Source of the DNA: Sphingobacterium sp. GVS05A
GTDB lineage: Bacteria; Bacteroidota; Bacteroidia; Sphingobacteriales; Sphingobacteriaceae
Direction of reading: 5' to 3'
Assembly: GCF_019969845.1 (NCBI RefSeq)
Contig: NZ_JAHXYR010000005.1
Coordinates: 62,001 to 126,000 of the forward strand
Length of the DNA: 64,000 nucleotides
Shown here: positions 45,862 through 54,602 of the stretch, in pieces
Numbering within the stretch: position 1 is the stretch's first letter
Layout of the letters: the number at the start of each line of letters is the position of its first letter
The notes under the pieces: generated by a model
Database searches by the model: none
What the model saw: the letters and a program-made list of their open reading frames with translations, nothing else
What the model was told of the DNA's origin: nothing
Made by a program: the position numbers and the translations under genes

Positions 45862-46528
45862 TATTCTCTATCTCCCTTTCTTGGCTAAAAAGTTTATTGC
45901 AGTTTTCAAACCAATAATCCCCTAGGACATTGATAGCATTTTTAAGATCATCGATATCGATAGTAGATAATATTTCGTAGAAGAATGGTTTAGGGCCCCT
46001 TCCAGATTTCTCATTAAAAGGTTTATCTGTCTTCTTCACATATTTAGAAAAAGATTTAGCAAGTCTATCTCCTATAATTGTAGTGTCAGAGGTGGAATCA
46101 GCATCTACAGTATTTATTTTCTCAACTATATTCTCGGTTAGGAACTCATCATTTTTGTTATAAAAAGAAAGTACTATTGTTATCTTATCATTTATTGTCA
46201 ACGAGTTTTTCGGCTCTGATACATAAGGACCCTTTTTCTTTCTGTATTCTATTCTTTTTTGAGTCTTCTCAGGAAGAGAACTATAGGTAGGGATTGCTTG
46301 TGTTGGATTACTAAACTGGTAATGATGTAAATTAAATGATTGGGCAATAGCTTCCATCCTCGGTAATTCCAAGCTTCCTTTAAGATTTACCAAATTGTCG
46401 ATATTCGTTCTATTAGTTGAGGAAAGAAAGGCTATATCAACAGTCTCCAGCCCGAACTTTTTCATATACTTTAAAAGAATCTTTACGAACTCATTCAGAG
46501 CGTTGTAAATAGGCGTAGGTTTATCCAT
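45851..46528 (-). CDS. Putative HTH regulator of the SRA-HNH operon
   Basis: A 225-residue protein. Residues about 8-60 form a short Xre-like helical part (M-K-K-F-G-L-E-T-V-D-I-A-F-L-S-S-T-N-R-T). This is followed by charged linkers and a C-terminal helical domain ending in N-N-G-N. The tail overlaps the SRA-HNH start by 11 bases, so it is the first gene of a five-gene - strand operon. It probably controls that operon or senses the modified-DNA response. HTH assignment is weak because the turn residues are not canonical. Confidence 0.5.
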   Translation of the reverse strand: MDKPTPIYNALNEFVKILLKYMKKFGLETVDIAFLSSTNRTNIDNLVNLKGSLELPRMEAIAQSFNLHHYQFSNPTQAIPTYSSLPEKTQKRIEYRKKKGPYVSEPKNSLTINDKITIVLSFYNKNDEFLTENIVEKINTVDADSTSDTTIIGDRLAKSFSKYVKKTDKPFNEKSGRGPKPFFYEILSTIDIDDLKNAINVLGDYWFENCNKLFSQEREIENNGN

Positions 46529-46598
46529 TATTAATTAATCGAAAAATTTGAATTTTATATATTTATTATTACATTTGTATTGTAACATGCGAAACAGA

Positions 46599-46616
46599 GT
46601 AGGGGGAAATCCCTAC
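46599..46616 (+). repeat. Small hairpin, 6-bp stem
   Basis: GTAGGG at 46599-46604 pairs with CCCTAC at 46611-46616 around GGAAAT. It is the first of several inverted repeats in the 46.5-47.5 kb gap; the role is unknown. Confidence 0.4.
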
Positions 46617-46697
46617 ATGAACGATTGTCACTTACGCACGAAAGCCGTCAAATTTTCCACGTAGGTTGGCACGGGGTTCGCTTTCCATTGATTTTAG

Positions 46698-46705
46698 TAT
46701 CTTTG
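46698..46705 (+). promoter_or_regulatory. Promoter -7 box TATCTTTG before a candidate RNA
   Basis: Exact match to TAnnTTTG. A weak -33-like TTCG lies at 46677-46680, 17 bases upstream. A start near 46712 would place the inverted-repeat-bounded segment at 46719-46809 at the 5' end of the transcript. Confidence 0.45.
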
Positions 46706-46718
46706 CATACATTTCATT

Positions 46719-46809
46719 GGAGCGAACTTTCTGTCAGTCTTTGTGGAACTAGGACTCTGGTCTTAGAGGCTCTTGACGGCGCCACGTGCAAAGCTTGGAA
46801 GTTCGCTCC
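46719..46809 (+). ncRNA. Candidate structured RNA bounded by an 11-bp inverted repeat
   Basis: GGAGCGAACTT (46719-46729) and AAGTTCGCTCC (46799-46809) are perfect complements enclosing 69 bases. Inside, CTTTG (46739 region) can pair with CAAAG (46788 region), and GCCGTCAA upstream (46644-46651) is complementary to TTGACGGC (46773-46780), giving an alternative fold. A TATCTTTG promoter box lies just upstream. It is not a tRNA (no T-arm signature) and I do not know the family. It could be a leader RNA of the SusC/SusD operon or a stand-alone RNA. Confidence 0.45.
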
Positions 46810-46870
46810 GTTGATTTTAACAAGCAACCATTTCCAATTGTGTTAAGTGCTATCGTTTTAAATAACCAAA

Positions 46871-46987
46871 ATGATTATGAAAAAACGATTCAAAAACCAC
46901 CAAAAACACCGTACTTACCTCAAGGAGGTTAGCATTCGGTTTTCCTATTCAATTCTAATAAGTAAGATTATTCCAGGGCCAGAATAA
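46871..46987 (+). CDS. Doubtful 38-residue basic peptide frame
   Basis: ATG 46871 to TAA 46985-46987 gives 38 residues, the first half very basic (K-K-R-F-K-N-H-Q-K-H-R). The stop lies inside a perfect 8-bp hairpin at 46966-46989, so a leader-peptide arrangement is imaginable. No conservation evidence is available. Confidence 0.2.
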   Translation: MIMKKRFKNHQKHRTYLKEVSIRFSYSILISKIIPGPE

Positions 46988-46989
46988 TC
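46966..46989 (+). repeat. Perfect 8-bp hairpin
   Basis: GATTATTC (46966-46973) pairs with GAATAATC (46982-46989), loop of 8. It may act as a terminator or attenuator of the candidate RNA upstream. Between here and 47466 I see no further gene. Confidence 0.4.
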
Positions 46990-47466
46990 GGTTAAAAATA
47001 TAAAACCAAAATAGGGGATAGCGGCATCCGCATAATAGTTCATGCCGAATAGGTATTCACTTGAAAGGCCCTTAGACTAGGTTTTCCCGATCTGTATCCA
47101 ATACACTACCCTTTAATTTTGTGTAAGTTAAATAAAAGCTCTTTCGAGCCGTAAGACACCTTAAAAGTAGCGTTTTATTTTTAAACGACAAAATTAAAAA
47201 CTATAATATTGTATTGTTATTCTATATAAATTAGATCGGGCTTTTATTTCTTTCCGAGAGGAAGCGCCATAACGCCCCCCTATAAATGACTTGTAACCAA
47301 TTTTTGGGCGCTTTTCGGATTTGTTAATTTTTTATTTGTTGAATGGCAGTGTTAAACAAATGCTGCTAATGGAAACCATTTTTAAAGCGGAAAAATCGCT
47401 AATGGGGAAGCTATGCCCGTTGCATTTGATCGGGCAGGGCTCAAGTCATCTTTATGAACCTTAAAA

Positions 47467-47841
47467 ATGAATCAAAAATATTCAAATGTGCTCGCCCTAG
47501 AGCTAGCCATATACCAAGTACACGATAGGGATTACGATCCCGCAGATAAAATCGCTGATTTTTGGAAAAAGTATGATATCCGTACCATCCAGAATACAAT
47601 TTCTTTACTACTTAAAAAGTCAGCAGACCGCTGGCCCAATGAAAATGTATTGGAACTATGTCACAAGCAGGTATTCGGCTTCGATCTATTAGCAGTATTG
47701 ATTGCTTATTTCCACGTGCATAAAGACTATGTGGACATGAGCAAATTAGATTTTTCAGACGCTGAAACAACAGGTTTTAGTCTGGATGAGCTGGAGATCA
47801 CCAAGCGGATCCACGAGTTCTTTGGACGTATTATAGACTAA
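47467..47841 (+). CDS. Small helical protein leading the SusC/SusD operon
   Basis: A 124-residue protein, not recognised. It looks all-helical, with leucine/isoleucine-spaced helices (L-A-L-E-L-A-I-Y-Q-V and F-G-F-D-L-L-A-V-L-I-A-Y-F) and an acidic C-terminal part. There is no signal peptide or lipobox, so it stays in the cytoplasm. It ends 16 bases before the SusC start and is probably co-transcribed with it. It could act as a regulator or adaptor of the uptake system, but nothing in the sequence proves it. A gap of 938 bases with inverted repeats lies upstream. Confidence 0.6.
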   Translation: MNQKYSNVLALELAIYQVHDRDYDPADKIADFWKKYDIRTIQNTISLLLKKSADRWPNENVLELCHKQVFGFDLLAVLIAYFHVHKDYVDMSKLDFSDAETTGFSLDELEITKRIHEFFGRIID

Positions 47842-47857
47842 CCTTAACAATAAACAG

Positions 47858-50800
47858 ATGACGAAACAATCAAAATCGTTCACTGCCTTATTGGATAAGG
47901 TAGTCAATATTCCATGTATACAGATTACATTATTTGTAATCGTGTTTTTATTAATTTCTATGTTTAGTTTATCGGCTCAGACGCCCCGCAAGGACAGCGG
48001 GGCGGAAGGGTTGTTTGCTATTAGCGGGACTGTCGTCTCTTCCGGCGACGGTAAGCCGATCCAAGGTGTTTCCATCCGAGTAGAAGGAGAAAAGGGGAGA
48101 GCCTTTACAAATAAGGACGGTTCCTTTTCATTGCCAGTCTCAAATCCCAGAGGTACAGTTTCATTCTCCCATGTGGGATTCAAGCGATTAGAAATGTCGT
48201 ATACGGCTGGGGTATCATTGGCTATAAAACTGATACCATTGGAGAATCAATTGGAAGAGGTAGAGGTAGTGAGCACTGGGCTGCAGCGTATCCCGAAAGA
48301 AAGGGCTGCTGGCAGCTTTGAATTGCTGGACAATAAGTCGTTAAATAAACGCGTGGGCCTGTATATAATGGACCGGCTTGAGAATATCAGCAATGCAGTC
48401 CGGTTTGATAAGGACAATGAGCTCCTAGACCGTGCGCAATACACCAATGGTAAACGATTTGACTTTGATATCCGTGGTAGGAGTGTGGTGTCGGGATCAG
48501 CATCCCGTACCATTATTTTGGACAATGTGGTATATGACGGAGATCTGAGAGATATCAATCCAAATGATATTGAAAGTGTGTCCATCTTGAAAGATGCCGT
48601 GGCGACTTCCCTCTGGGGGACCTATGGCGGGGGCGGTGTCATTGTCCTTACAACAAAAAAAGGGAAGCTAAATGCACCTACAAGCATAGATTTCAATAGT
48701 AGTGTAACCGTCAATAATAAGCCGAATATCTATGCGCTCCCTTTTATGAAAAGTAGCGATTACATAGACTTAGAGACTTATTTATTTAATAATGGCTATT
48801 ACGACTATAAATTGCAAGACATCTATAGCTACCAGACGGTATCTCCGGTGGTGGAGCTATTGGACAATGTCAGGCAGGGTAGGGTGGATAGCAAAACTGC
48901 AGAGGCAATGATAGCAAAATACCGGACCTATGATGTGCGGGACGATTATAACAAGTATGTTTATCGCAATGCTTTTGCACAGCAGTATCACTTACAGTTT
49001 TCGGGAGGCAACCAGCATATTTCTTATAGCATCTCGGGTGGTTATAATCGCAATAATAATCAGATCATTGGATCTTTTAATGATCGAAAGACGGTCAGGT
49101 CTTCGCTGAAAGTAAAACCGCTCAAGAAAATAGAAATCAATCTTGATATAAACTATTCAAAAGTTCACTCCGAGGATTTTTCTACCGATCAGCGTCTTGC
49201 CTATGGCCTGCAGGATAATCTCCCAGTGCTGCCGTATATGCGACTGGTAGATGAGCATGGAAATCCGACCACAATTGATGCGGTGCCTATCAGTAGAATA
49301 TATAGGGACACTGCAGGCAATGGTAAGCTGCTGGGCTGGTCGTATAATCCGTTAAATGAGGTGGGTTCAAACAAGCAATGGACTGATCCTACTGACCTGC
49401 TGGTGAATCTGTCCGTGGGCTACAAGCTCTCATCACGCTTTGATATTCAGGGCATGTATAGCTATCAGAATGTCAAAGACCGTGTTTCGGACTGGCTTGG
49501 GATCAATTCGTATGCCATGCGCAATATGATAAATCTATATACCCAGTGGGATGACAATCAGATATTAAAGCGTCCCATCCCGGTGGGTGATAGGCTCCAC
49601 AATCAAAATAGCAATACCAGTAGCCAGACAGCACGGCTGCAGCTAAACTATACGATGGACTGGCAGGATGGGCGGCATAAATTGATCTGGTTGGGTGGGT
49701 CGGAGATCAGACAGAAATATTACGATAATAATTCGATGATACTGTATGGCTATGATCCAGATAAGCTGACCAGTGTACAGGTCGATTTTGTATCGCTCAA
49801 TCCGATCTATAACCAACGCTATGGTGGTAGTACGATACACTCGGGGCTGGTCATGGAAAAACTGGTCAATCGTTTTGTTTCTTATTACAGTAGTGCCAAC
49901 TATACCTTTTTGGACCGCTATATTTTTTCGGGTAATATCCGGCAGGACGCATCCAATCTATTTGGTGTCAAAGCCAATCAAAAATGGCAGCCGCTCTGGT
50001 CTGCGGGTTTGGCCTGGTCGATGGAAAAGGAACCTTTTATGCGGTCTGTGGATTGGATAGACCAGTTGAAATGGCGCGTTTCCTACGGATTTGCGGGGCA
50101 GGTAAATCCGGGATTCTCAGGGCGCCCATTGATTTATTTTAATGGAAGTGACTACCTGACGGGATTGCAGAATGCGACATTGCAGTCACCCGGCAACCCT
50201 TCGCTAACTTGGGAAAGGGTCAAAACGATCAATGCGGGACTGGATTTCTCCTTACTAAAGGGGAGACTCAATGGTAGTGTGGAATATTACCGTCGCAATT
50301 CGATTGACCTGATCACCAGTACGCCGGTGGATCCGACAACAGGTTTTCTAAGTATCATGAAAAATGGGGGCGAATTGGAGGCTAAGGGGTTTGAGATCAC
50401 CTTAAATAGTGTCAATGCGCAGACTGCTGATTTCAACTGGAAGACTAGATTGTTGATGAACAGAAATAGGACCAAGGTGATTGAATATAATATTTCATTG
50501 CCCTTTGCTACGCAATACATCACCAATTCGGGGACAGCAAATACTTTTTTTCAGAAAGGCTATGACACGGGGTCGGTATTTGCTTTCCCATTTGGTGGAT
50601 TAGATCCTAATACAGGTGACCCCATCGGATTCAATAAAGGGGAAGAAAGCAAAGATTATTTCAATATCCTGTATGGGCCATTGGAAAATTTCAAATACAT
50701 CGGTCCCGGCTTACCTGTTTATTATGGCAATATTACGAACGAATTCAATTACAAAAATTGGAGCCTTTCTTTCAATATTCAGGCTCGCCTAGGCCATTAT

Positions 50801-51184
50801 TTCTTTCGGCAGTCGTTCTCCGAAGATCGGGTCGGTCAATATTGGGTGGGACATCAGGACTATGAAAAACGCTGGCAGCAACCCGGTGATGAGTTAAGTA
50901 CCAATGTACCATCTTTGGTCTATCCAATAGATCCATTTCGGGATGAATTTTATAGTAAAAGTAGTGTGCTGGTGGAAAAAGGTGATAATATAAGGTTACA
51001 GGATCTCTCATTCTCCTATACCTTCAATAAAATCAGGGGAATTAAAAACCTCTCGATCTATGGTTTTGTGAAAAATATCAACTGGATACTGTGGCGGGCA
51101 AATAAATTGGGACTGGATCCGGAATATCGCGATGCTATTCCCTTGCCAACGTCGTATTCGCTGGGGATGAATGTTAAATTTTAA
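47858..51184 (+). CDS. SusC/RagA-family TonB-linked outer-membrane transporter
   Basis: An 1108-residue protein. An N-terminal signal-anchor (residues 20-42) leads to S-L-S-A-Q. The carboxypeptidase-regulatory-like domain (about 54-135) carries I-S-G-T-V-V and G-x-P-I-x-G-V-S-I. Then come the TonB plug (about 150-270; E-V-E-V-V-S-T-G and S-V-S-I-L-K-D-A-V-A-T-S-L-W-G) and a large barrel ending in M-N-V-K-F with a terminal phenylalanine. The plug ends with the usual G-G-G-V-I-V-L-T-T-K-K-G-K. It forms the channel through which the SusD partner delivers glycans or peptides, powered by TonB. The SusD gene starts 9 bases later. Confidence 0.95.
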   Translation: MTKQSKSFTALLDKVVNIPCIQITLFVIVFLLISMFSLSAQTPRKDSGAEGLFAISGTVVSSGDGKPIQGVSIRVEGEKGRAFTNKDGSFSLPVSNPRGTVSFSHVGFKRLEMSYTAGVSLAIKLIPLENQLEEVEVVSTGLQRIPKERAAGSFELLDNKSLNKRVGLYIMDRLENISNAVRFDKDNELLDRAQYTNGKRFDFDIRGRSVVSGSASRTIILDNVVYDGDLRDINPNDIESVSILKDAVATSLWGTYGGGGVIVLTTKKGKLNAPTSIDFNSSVTVNNKPNIYALPFMKSSDYIDLETYLFNNGYYDYKLQDIYSYQTVSPVVELLDNVRQGRVDSKTAEAMIAKYRTYDVRDDYNKYVYRNAFAQQYHLQFSGGNQHISYSISGGYNRNNNQIIGSFNDRKTVRSSLKVKPLKKIEINLDINYSKVHSEDFSTDQRLAYGLQDNLPVLPYMRLVDEHGNPTTIDAVPISRIYRDTAGNGKLLGWSYNPLNEVGSNKQWTDPTDLLVNLSVGYKLSSRFDIQGMYSYQNVKDRVSDWLGINSYAMRNMINLYTQWDDNQILKRPIPVGDRLHNQNSNTSSQTARLQLNYTMDWQDGRHKLIWLGGSEIRQKYYDNNSMILYGYDPDKLTSVQVDFVSLNPIYNQRYGGSTIHSGLVMEKLVNRFVSYYSSANYTFLDRYIFSGNIRQDASNLFGVKANQKWQPLWSAGLAWSMEKEPFMRSVDWIDQLKWRVSYGFAGQVNPGFSGRPLIYFNGSDYLTGLQNATLQSPGNPSLTWERVKTINAGLDFSLLKGRLNGSVEYYRRNSIDLITSTPVDPTTGFLSIMKNGGELEAKGFEITLNSVNAQTADFNWKTRLLMNRNRTKVIEYNISLPFATQYITNSGTANTFFQKGYDTGSVFAFPFGGLDPNTGDPIGFNKGEESKDYFNILYGPLENFKYIGPGLPVYYGNITNEFNYKNWSLSFNIQARLGHYFFRQSFSEDRVGQYWVGHQDYEKRWQQPGDELSTNVPSLVYPIDPFRDEFYSKSSVLVEKGDNIRLQDLSFSYTFNKIRGIKNLSIYGFVKNINWILWRANKLGLDPEYRDAIPLPTSYSLGMNVKF

Positions 51185-51193
51185 AATAAGGTT

Positions 51194-52567
51194 ATGAATA
51201 GAATACATATAAAGACAATGCAGGCATTGGTTGCTGTCTTGTTTATTACACTGCTTTTCGGTTGTACCAAATACTTGGATGTAAAACCTGATCAGAAAAT
51301 GGTGGTGCCCTCGAGTTTGGCTGATTGTGAGGCCTTGCTCGACAACCGTTCAGAAATGAATTATACCTATCCCGTGATCGGGGAGGTTGGCGCTGATCAT
51401 TATTACCTGGATGACGTAAATTATAATGCCATTACACAGGTAGGCGAAAAAGATGTCTATCTATGGGATGCAAATGCTAATATCAATCTGAACAACTGGC
51501 GGGGGCCATATAAAATTATTCAGGTGGCCGGACAGATTTTGCAGGTGTTGGAAAATATAGACCGTAGCGAAAATCAGGATGACTATGATCGAATTAAGGG
51601 CAGCGCACTGTTTTTCCGTGCATTTGCATTAATGCAGTTGGCAGATGTCTTTACCCTTCCATATGATAAGGATAATGCCGAAAATACACTAGGCTTAGTC
51701 TTGCGAAATGATCCGGCGGTTAATTACGTATCTGAACGATCAAATTTGAAGGATACCTACGCGCAGATTAAATCCGACCTGGTCGAATCGGTGCTCTTAC
51801 TTCCTATACATACAACGATAAAAACCAGACCGACGAGAGTGGCGGCCTTAGCTGTACTCGGCCGCTTAGGTCTAGTGGTTGGGGATTATGCACTTGCAGA
51901 GCAAGCAACCAGAGAGGCGCTTTCCTACACGGATGAATTGATCGATTATAACGGTATCAACGAATCTTCCGCCATGCCATTTTTCCAGTTTAATAAGGAA
52001 GTAATTTTCCATGCCATAACGACGAGTAGTCCAATGCTCAATGCATCGGTAGCTAAAATAAGTAGCGCTTTATATGACTCTTATGAAAGCAATGATTTGC
52101 GCAAGGTATTGTATTTTGATAAAAATGCCGATGGGAGCTATGCTTTTAAGGGCAAGTATGATGGGGAGCAAAATAGTGCTTCGTTTGCCGGGATCGCAAT
52201 AGATGAGATTTACTTATCCTTGGCAGAAGCGTTGGTACGTAATAATAAACTTGCCGAAGGCGCGGAGGTTTTAAATAAGCTGCTGCTGCGGAGATGGAGG
52301 ACAGGTCAATATACGCCAGTTACATTTACCGAAAGTGCTACGGCACTGGGCAGGGTGATACAGGAGCGGAGAAAATCACTTCTACTGCGTAATCTGACTT
52401 GGATGGATCTAAAGCGCTTGAATAGAGAGACTGCGTTTGCCCGGACTTTGGTGCGACATATAAATGGAGCAAGGTACGAGTTGAACCCCAAGGATCTACG
52501 GTATGCTTTTTTAATTCCCCTGACGGTAGTGGGGACGACTCCTTCGATAATTCAAAATGAGCGCTAG
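51194..52567 (+). CDS. SusD/RagB-family outer-membrane lipoprotein
   Basis: A 457-residue lipoprotein with lipobox L-L-F-G-C, acylated at C24, then K-Y-L-D-V-K-P-D. TPR-like helices follow (R-I-K-G-S-A-L-F-F-R-A-F-A-L-M-Q-L-A, about 133-150), and a C-terminal R-R-W-R-T and W-M-D-L-K-R-L motif region. It binds the nutrient at the cell surface and hands it to SusC, encoded directly upstream. It is shorter than typical SusD proteins (about 500-600), like RagB-type peptide-binding versions. The ligand cannot be predicted, because no enzyme gene in the operon points to one. Confidence 0.92.
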   Translation: MNRIHIKTMQALVAVLFITLLFGCTKYLDVKPDQKMVVPSSLADCEALLDNRSEMNYTYPVIGEVGADHYYLDDVNYNAITQVGEKDVYLWDANANINLNNWRGPYKIIQVAGQILQVLENIDRSENQDDYDRIKGSALFFRAFALMQLADVFTLPYDKDNAENTLGLVLRNDPAVNYVSERSNLKDTYAQIKSDLVESVLLLPIHTTIKTRPTRVAALAVLGRLGLVVGDYALAEQATREALSYTDELIDYNGINESSAMPFFQFNKEVIFHAITTSSPMLNASVAKISSALYDSYESNDLRKVLYFDKNADGSYAFKGKYDGEQNSASFAGIAIDEIYLSLAEALVRNNKLAEGAEVLNKLLLRRWRTGQYTPVTFTESATALGRVIQERRKSLLLRNLTWMDLKRLNRETAFARTLVRHINGARYELNPKDLRYAFLIPLTVVGTTPSIIQNER

Positions 52568-52619
52568 ATAATATGTTTAACAATGGGAAATTCCATTCCC
52601 GAAACTTTTAAAAAAATAC

Positions 52620-53819
52620 ATGATGAAAAGATTTATAAGCTTAGTAATACTCTATTTCCCCCTACTTCTTTTGGGACAAACAAAAGGACTGAAGTTGGGG
52701 GAGACCATGACATTTCCAGCGATGTCTCATGTGATCAGAAATGCCTCGCCAACACTTTTATGGGATTCGGTAAAATCTGACCTCATTATTCTGGACTTTT
52801 TGATGACCTCCTGTAGTTCGTGTATTGAGGCACTTCCCAAAAATCAGAAATTGCAGCAGCTATTTGGTGATCGGATTAAGATCGTTCCGGTCACCTTCGA
52901 AAGGAAAGAGCAGGTGGAGCGTTTTTGGAACAAAAATGATTACACAAAATCAAATACGCTTCCCGTCGTTGTAGAAGATCGGGACTTAAAGAATCTGTTT
53001 CCGCACCAAGGAGTTTCCCACCTGGTCTGGATCAAAAATAACAAGGTACTCGCTATTACAGCTGGGGATATGCTCACTGAAAAGAATATTCTGCAGGCAC
53101 TATCAAGCGACGACTTGAAGGAATGGCCAATAAAGGATGATTTTTTCGTATCGGAAACGACCGGAAAAATAATGGGAGACGGATTTTACAGTCGTTTTGA
53201 TAGTTACGTGAATGGCGCTAAACTGCAATACACGCTAGACAGTGTTGGCGAGCAGGTGCGCTTTCGCGCTGTCAATGTAACGCCTATTCCGTTATTTTTA
53301 TATCTATACGGTTCCATCCGGGAGCTACCGCTGATGAAAAAGGAACGCATAAAGTTAGCAGTCGCAGATTCAACTCATTTTATTGAGCCTACGGACGAAT
53401 CGCAATCCATCTGGATGAAAAATAATGCTTTTACCTATGAGTCTGTCTGGCCGATATCGATGGGGAAAGAAGAGTTGATAAATGCTATTATAGCTGATCT
53501 GGCAAATAGATTGCGCCTAAATGTCTCACTGGTTGATTTACCTGCAGAGGTATGGCAGGTCGCAAAAATAACGAAGAAAAAGAATAACGGCGGAGATGCG
53601 AAAAAAGAGGGGATGCCCTTAAAATTTTGGTTAACATTATTTGAGATCAATTATCCACAACTTCCACCGATTTTAATAGCGGGAAATGAGATGGAATTGA
53701 TCGAGACAGAAAATGTGTCGGATTTTGATGGTTTACGTGCTGCCCTGAAAAAAAACAATTTTTCATTACAGAAAACGACCAAGAGCATACTGTCATTACG
53801 AATAACGGAAATCCGGTAG
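52620..53819 (+). CDS. Exported TlpA/thioredoxin-like protein with C-terminal extension
   Basis: A 399-residue protein with a signal peptide ending L-L-L-L-G-Q (residue 20) and a thioredoxin-fold domain (about 25-170) holding the redox motif C65-S-S-C68. The remaining ~230 residues are a beta-rich domain of unknown role ending R-I-T-E-I-R. Such proteins reduce or isomerise disulfides in the periplasm, often beside SusC/SusD systems. It is 52 bases after the SusD gene, likely the operon's last member, and is followed by a strong terminator. The second domain is not assigned. Confidence 0.8.
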   Translation: MMKRFISLVILYFPLLLLGQTKGLKLGETMTFPAMSHVIRNASPTLLWDSVKSDLIILDFLMTSCSSCIEALPKNQKLQQLFGDRIKIVPVTFERKEQVERFWNKNDYTKSNTLPVVVEDRDLKNLFPHQGVSHLVWIKNNKVLAITAGDMLTEKNILQALSSDDLKEWPIKDDFFVSETTGKIMGDGFYSRFDSYVNGAKLQYTLDSVGEQVRFRAVNVTPIPLFLYLYGSIRELPLMKKERIKLAVADSTHFIEPTDESQSIWMKNNAFTYESVWPISMGKEELINAIIADLANRLRLNVSLVDLPAEVWQVAKITKKKNNGGDAKKEGMPLKFWLTLFEINYPQLPPILIAGNEMELIETENVSDFDGLRAALKKNNFSLQKTTKSILSLRITEIR

Positions 53820-53839
53820 TGTATTAATTTTAATAGAAA

Positions 53840-53861
53840 GGCCGAAGTTAGAGCTTCGGCC
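53840..53861. terminator. Bidirectional terminator between convergent genes
   Basis: GGCCGAAG (53840-53847) pairs with CTTCGGCC (53854-53861), loop of 6, with A+T-rich flanks on both sides. It lies between the TlpA-like gene and the - strand 74-residue gene and can stop transcription from both. Confidence 0.8.
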
Positions 53862-53890
53862 ATTTCTCAACAAGTTGTATTCCACGAAAT

Positions 53891-54115
53891 TTAAGTTTTC
53901 AGGTTAACACCACCTGTGTTGCTGTGCGAATTCAAAGCATTAACCATATTGGTTAAAACAGCTACGTCTATAATCGGCTTTCCGCTACCATTATCTGTTG
54001 CAGTTATTGTACAGATTCGTTGGTTACCTGAACAGCTTGGAGGCGTTCCTGTAACCAAAGAGTAGCTCGCTGGACTAGTAGGAGCGCTTTGAATGTCTAA
54101 TTGAAATAATGCCAT
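53891..54115 (-). CDS. Small protein of unknown function (74 residues)
   Basis: Starts M-A-L-F-Q-L-D-I and contains two cysteines eight residues apart (C-S-G-N-Q-R-I-C), with a C-terminal N-S-H-S-N-T-G-G-V-N. No signal peptide is evident. Small proteins like this are common beside envelope operons in this phylum, but I cannot place it in a family. It converges on the SusC/SusD operon and shares its terminator. It may be exported by a non-classical route or be a peptide precursor; both are speculation. Confidence 0.5.
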   Translation of the reverse strand: MALFQLDIQSAPTSPASYSLVTGTPPSCSGNQRICTITATDNGSGKPIIDVAVLTNMVNALNSHSNTGGVNLKT

Positions 54116-54240
54116 GTTGCAAAATTTTAATAGTCAAATCGTGTTAATTAATCAGATACATCTGAGATTTATCCGGTTTCACAGTATACTGCCGGATGTG
54201 GCTGAAACGCCTTACGATGCCACCCCTTTTTGAGTAAATG

Positions 54241-54483
54241 CTATATCGTACCGCCTCGCGGGAATGTCGTAAACCTGCGTCCATGCCGGTCACGTACAGG
54301 GCCGGCACAGCAGCAGGTCATTGACCGCAGGAGGTTCATCTTTGAAGGACCAGAATACTTCAAGTGCAACAATTGTGATGGCCACTGCCGATATGGGGTT
54401 CTCAAATCCACGGCGAATGGTTTCTCGTCTAAAGAATGCATCCTGACTCGTTCTGTACGCTGTATATGCTCTTGCCCTGTCAT
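54241..54483 (-). CDS. Doubtful 80-residue protein
   Basis: An open frame of 80 codons with basic composition and a C-C-C cluster (S-M-T-C-C-C-A-G). It has no recognisable family, and an overlapping + strand frame of similar length exists at 54230-54499. No promoter box was found. I list it only because the 487-base gap between 54116 and 54602 holds nothing else. Confidence 0.2.
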   Translation of the reverse strand: MTGQEHIQRTERVRMHSLDEKPFAVDLRTPYRQWPSQLLHLKYSGPSKMNLLRSMTCCCAGPVRDRHGRRFTTFPRGGTI

Positions 54484-54602
54484 ACTTTTTTGTTTATAAA
54501 TTCACCCAGTCCTAGGGGTATATATTTCATTAATCCTAAGATAGAGGCAAAAATGTCCTGCTTTTTGATTGAATACAGACTTTGATTTGATCAAACCCAT
54601 AG

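Noticed and set aside
46719..46809. A tRNA
   Set aside because: The ends pair like an acceptor stem, but there is no T-arm, no anticodon arm of correct size and no CCA context.
54230..54499. + strand 89-codon frame overlapping the doubtful - strand frame at 54241-54483
   Set aside because: No recognisable family and C/R-rich nonsense-like sequence; neither strand is convincing and only the - strand one is listed, at low confidence.
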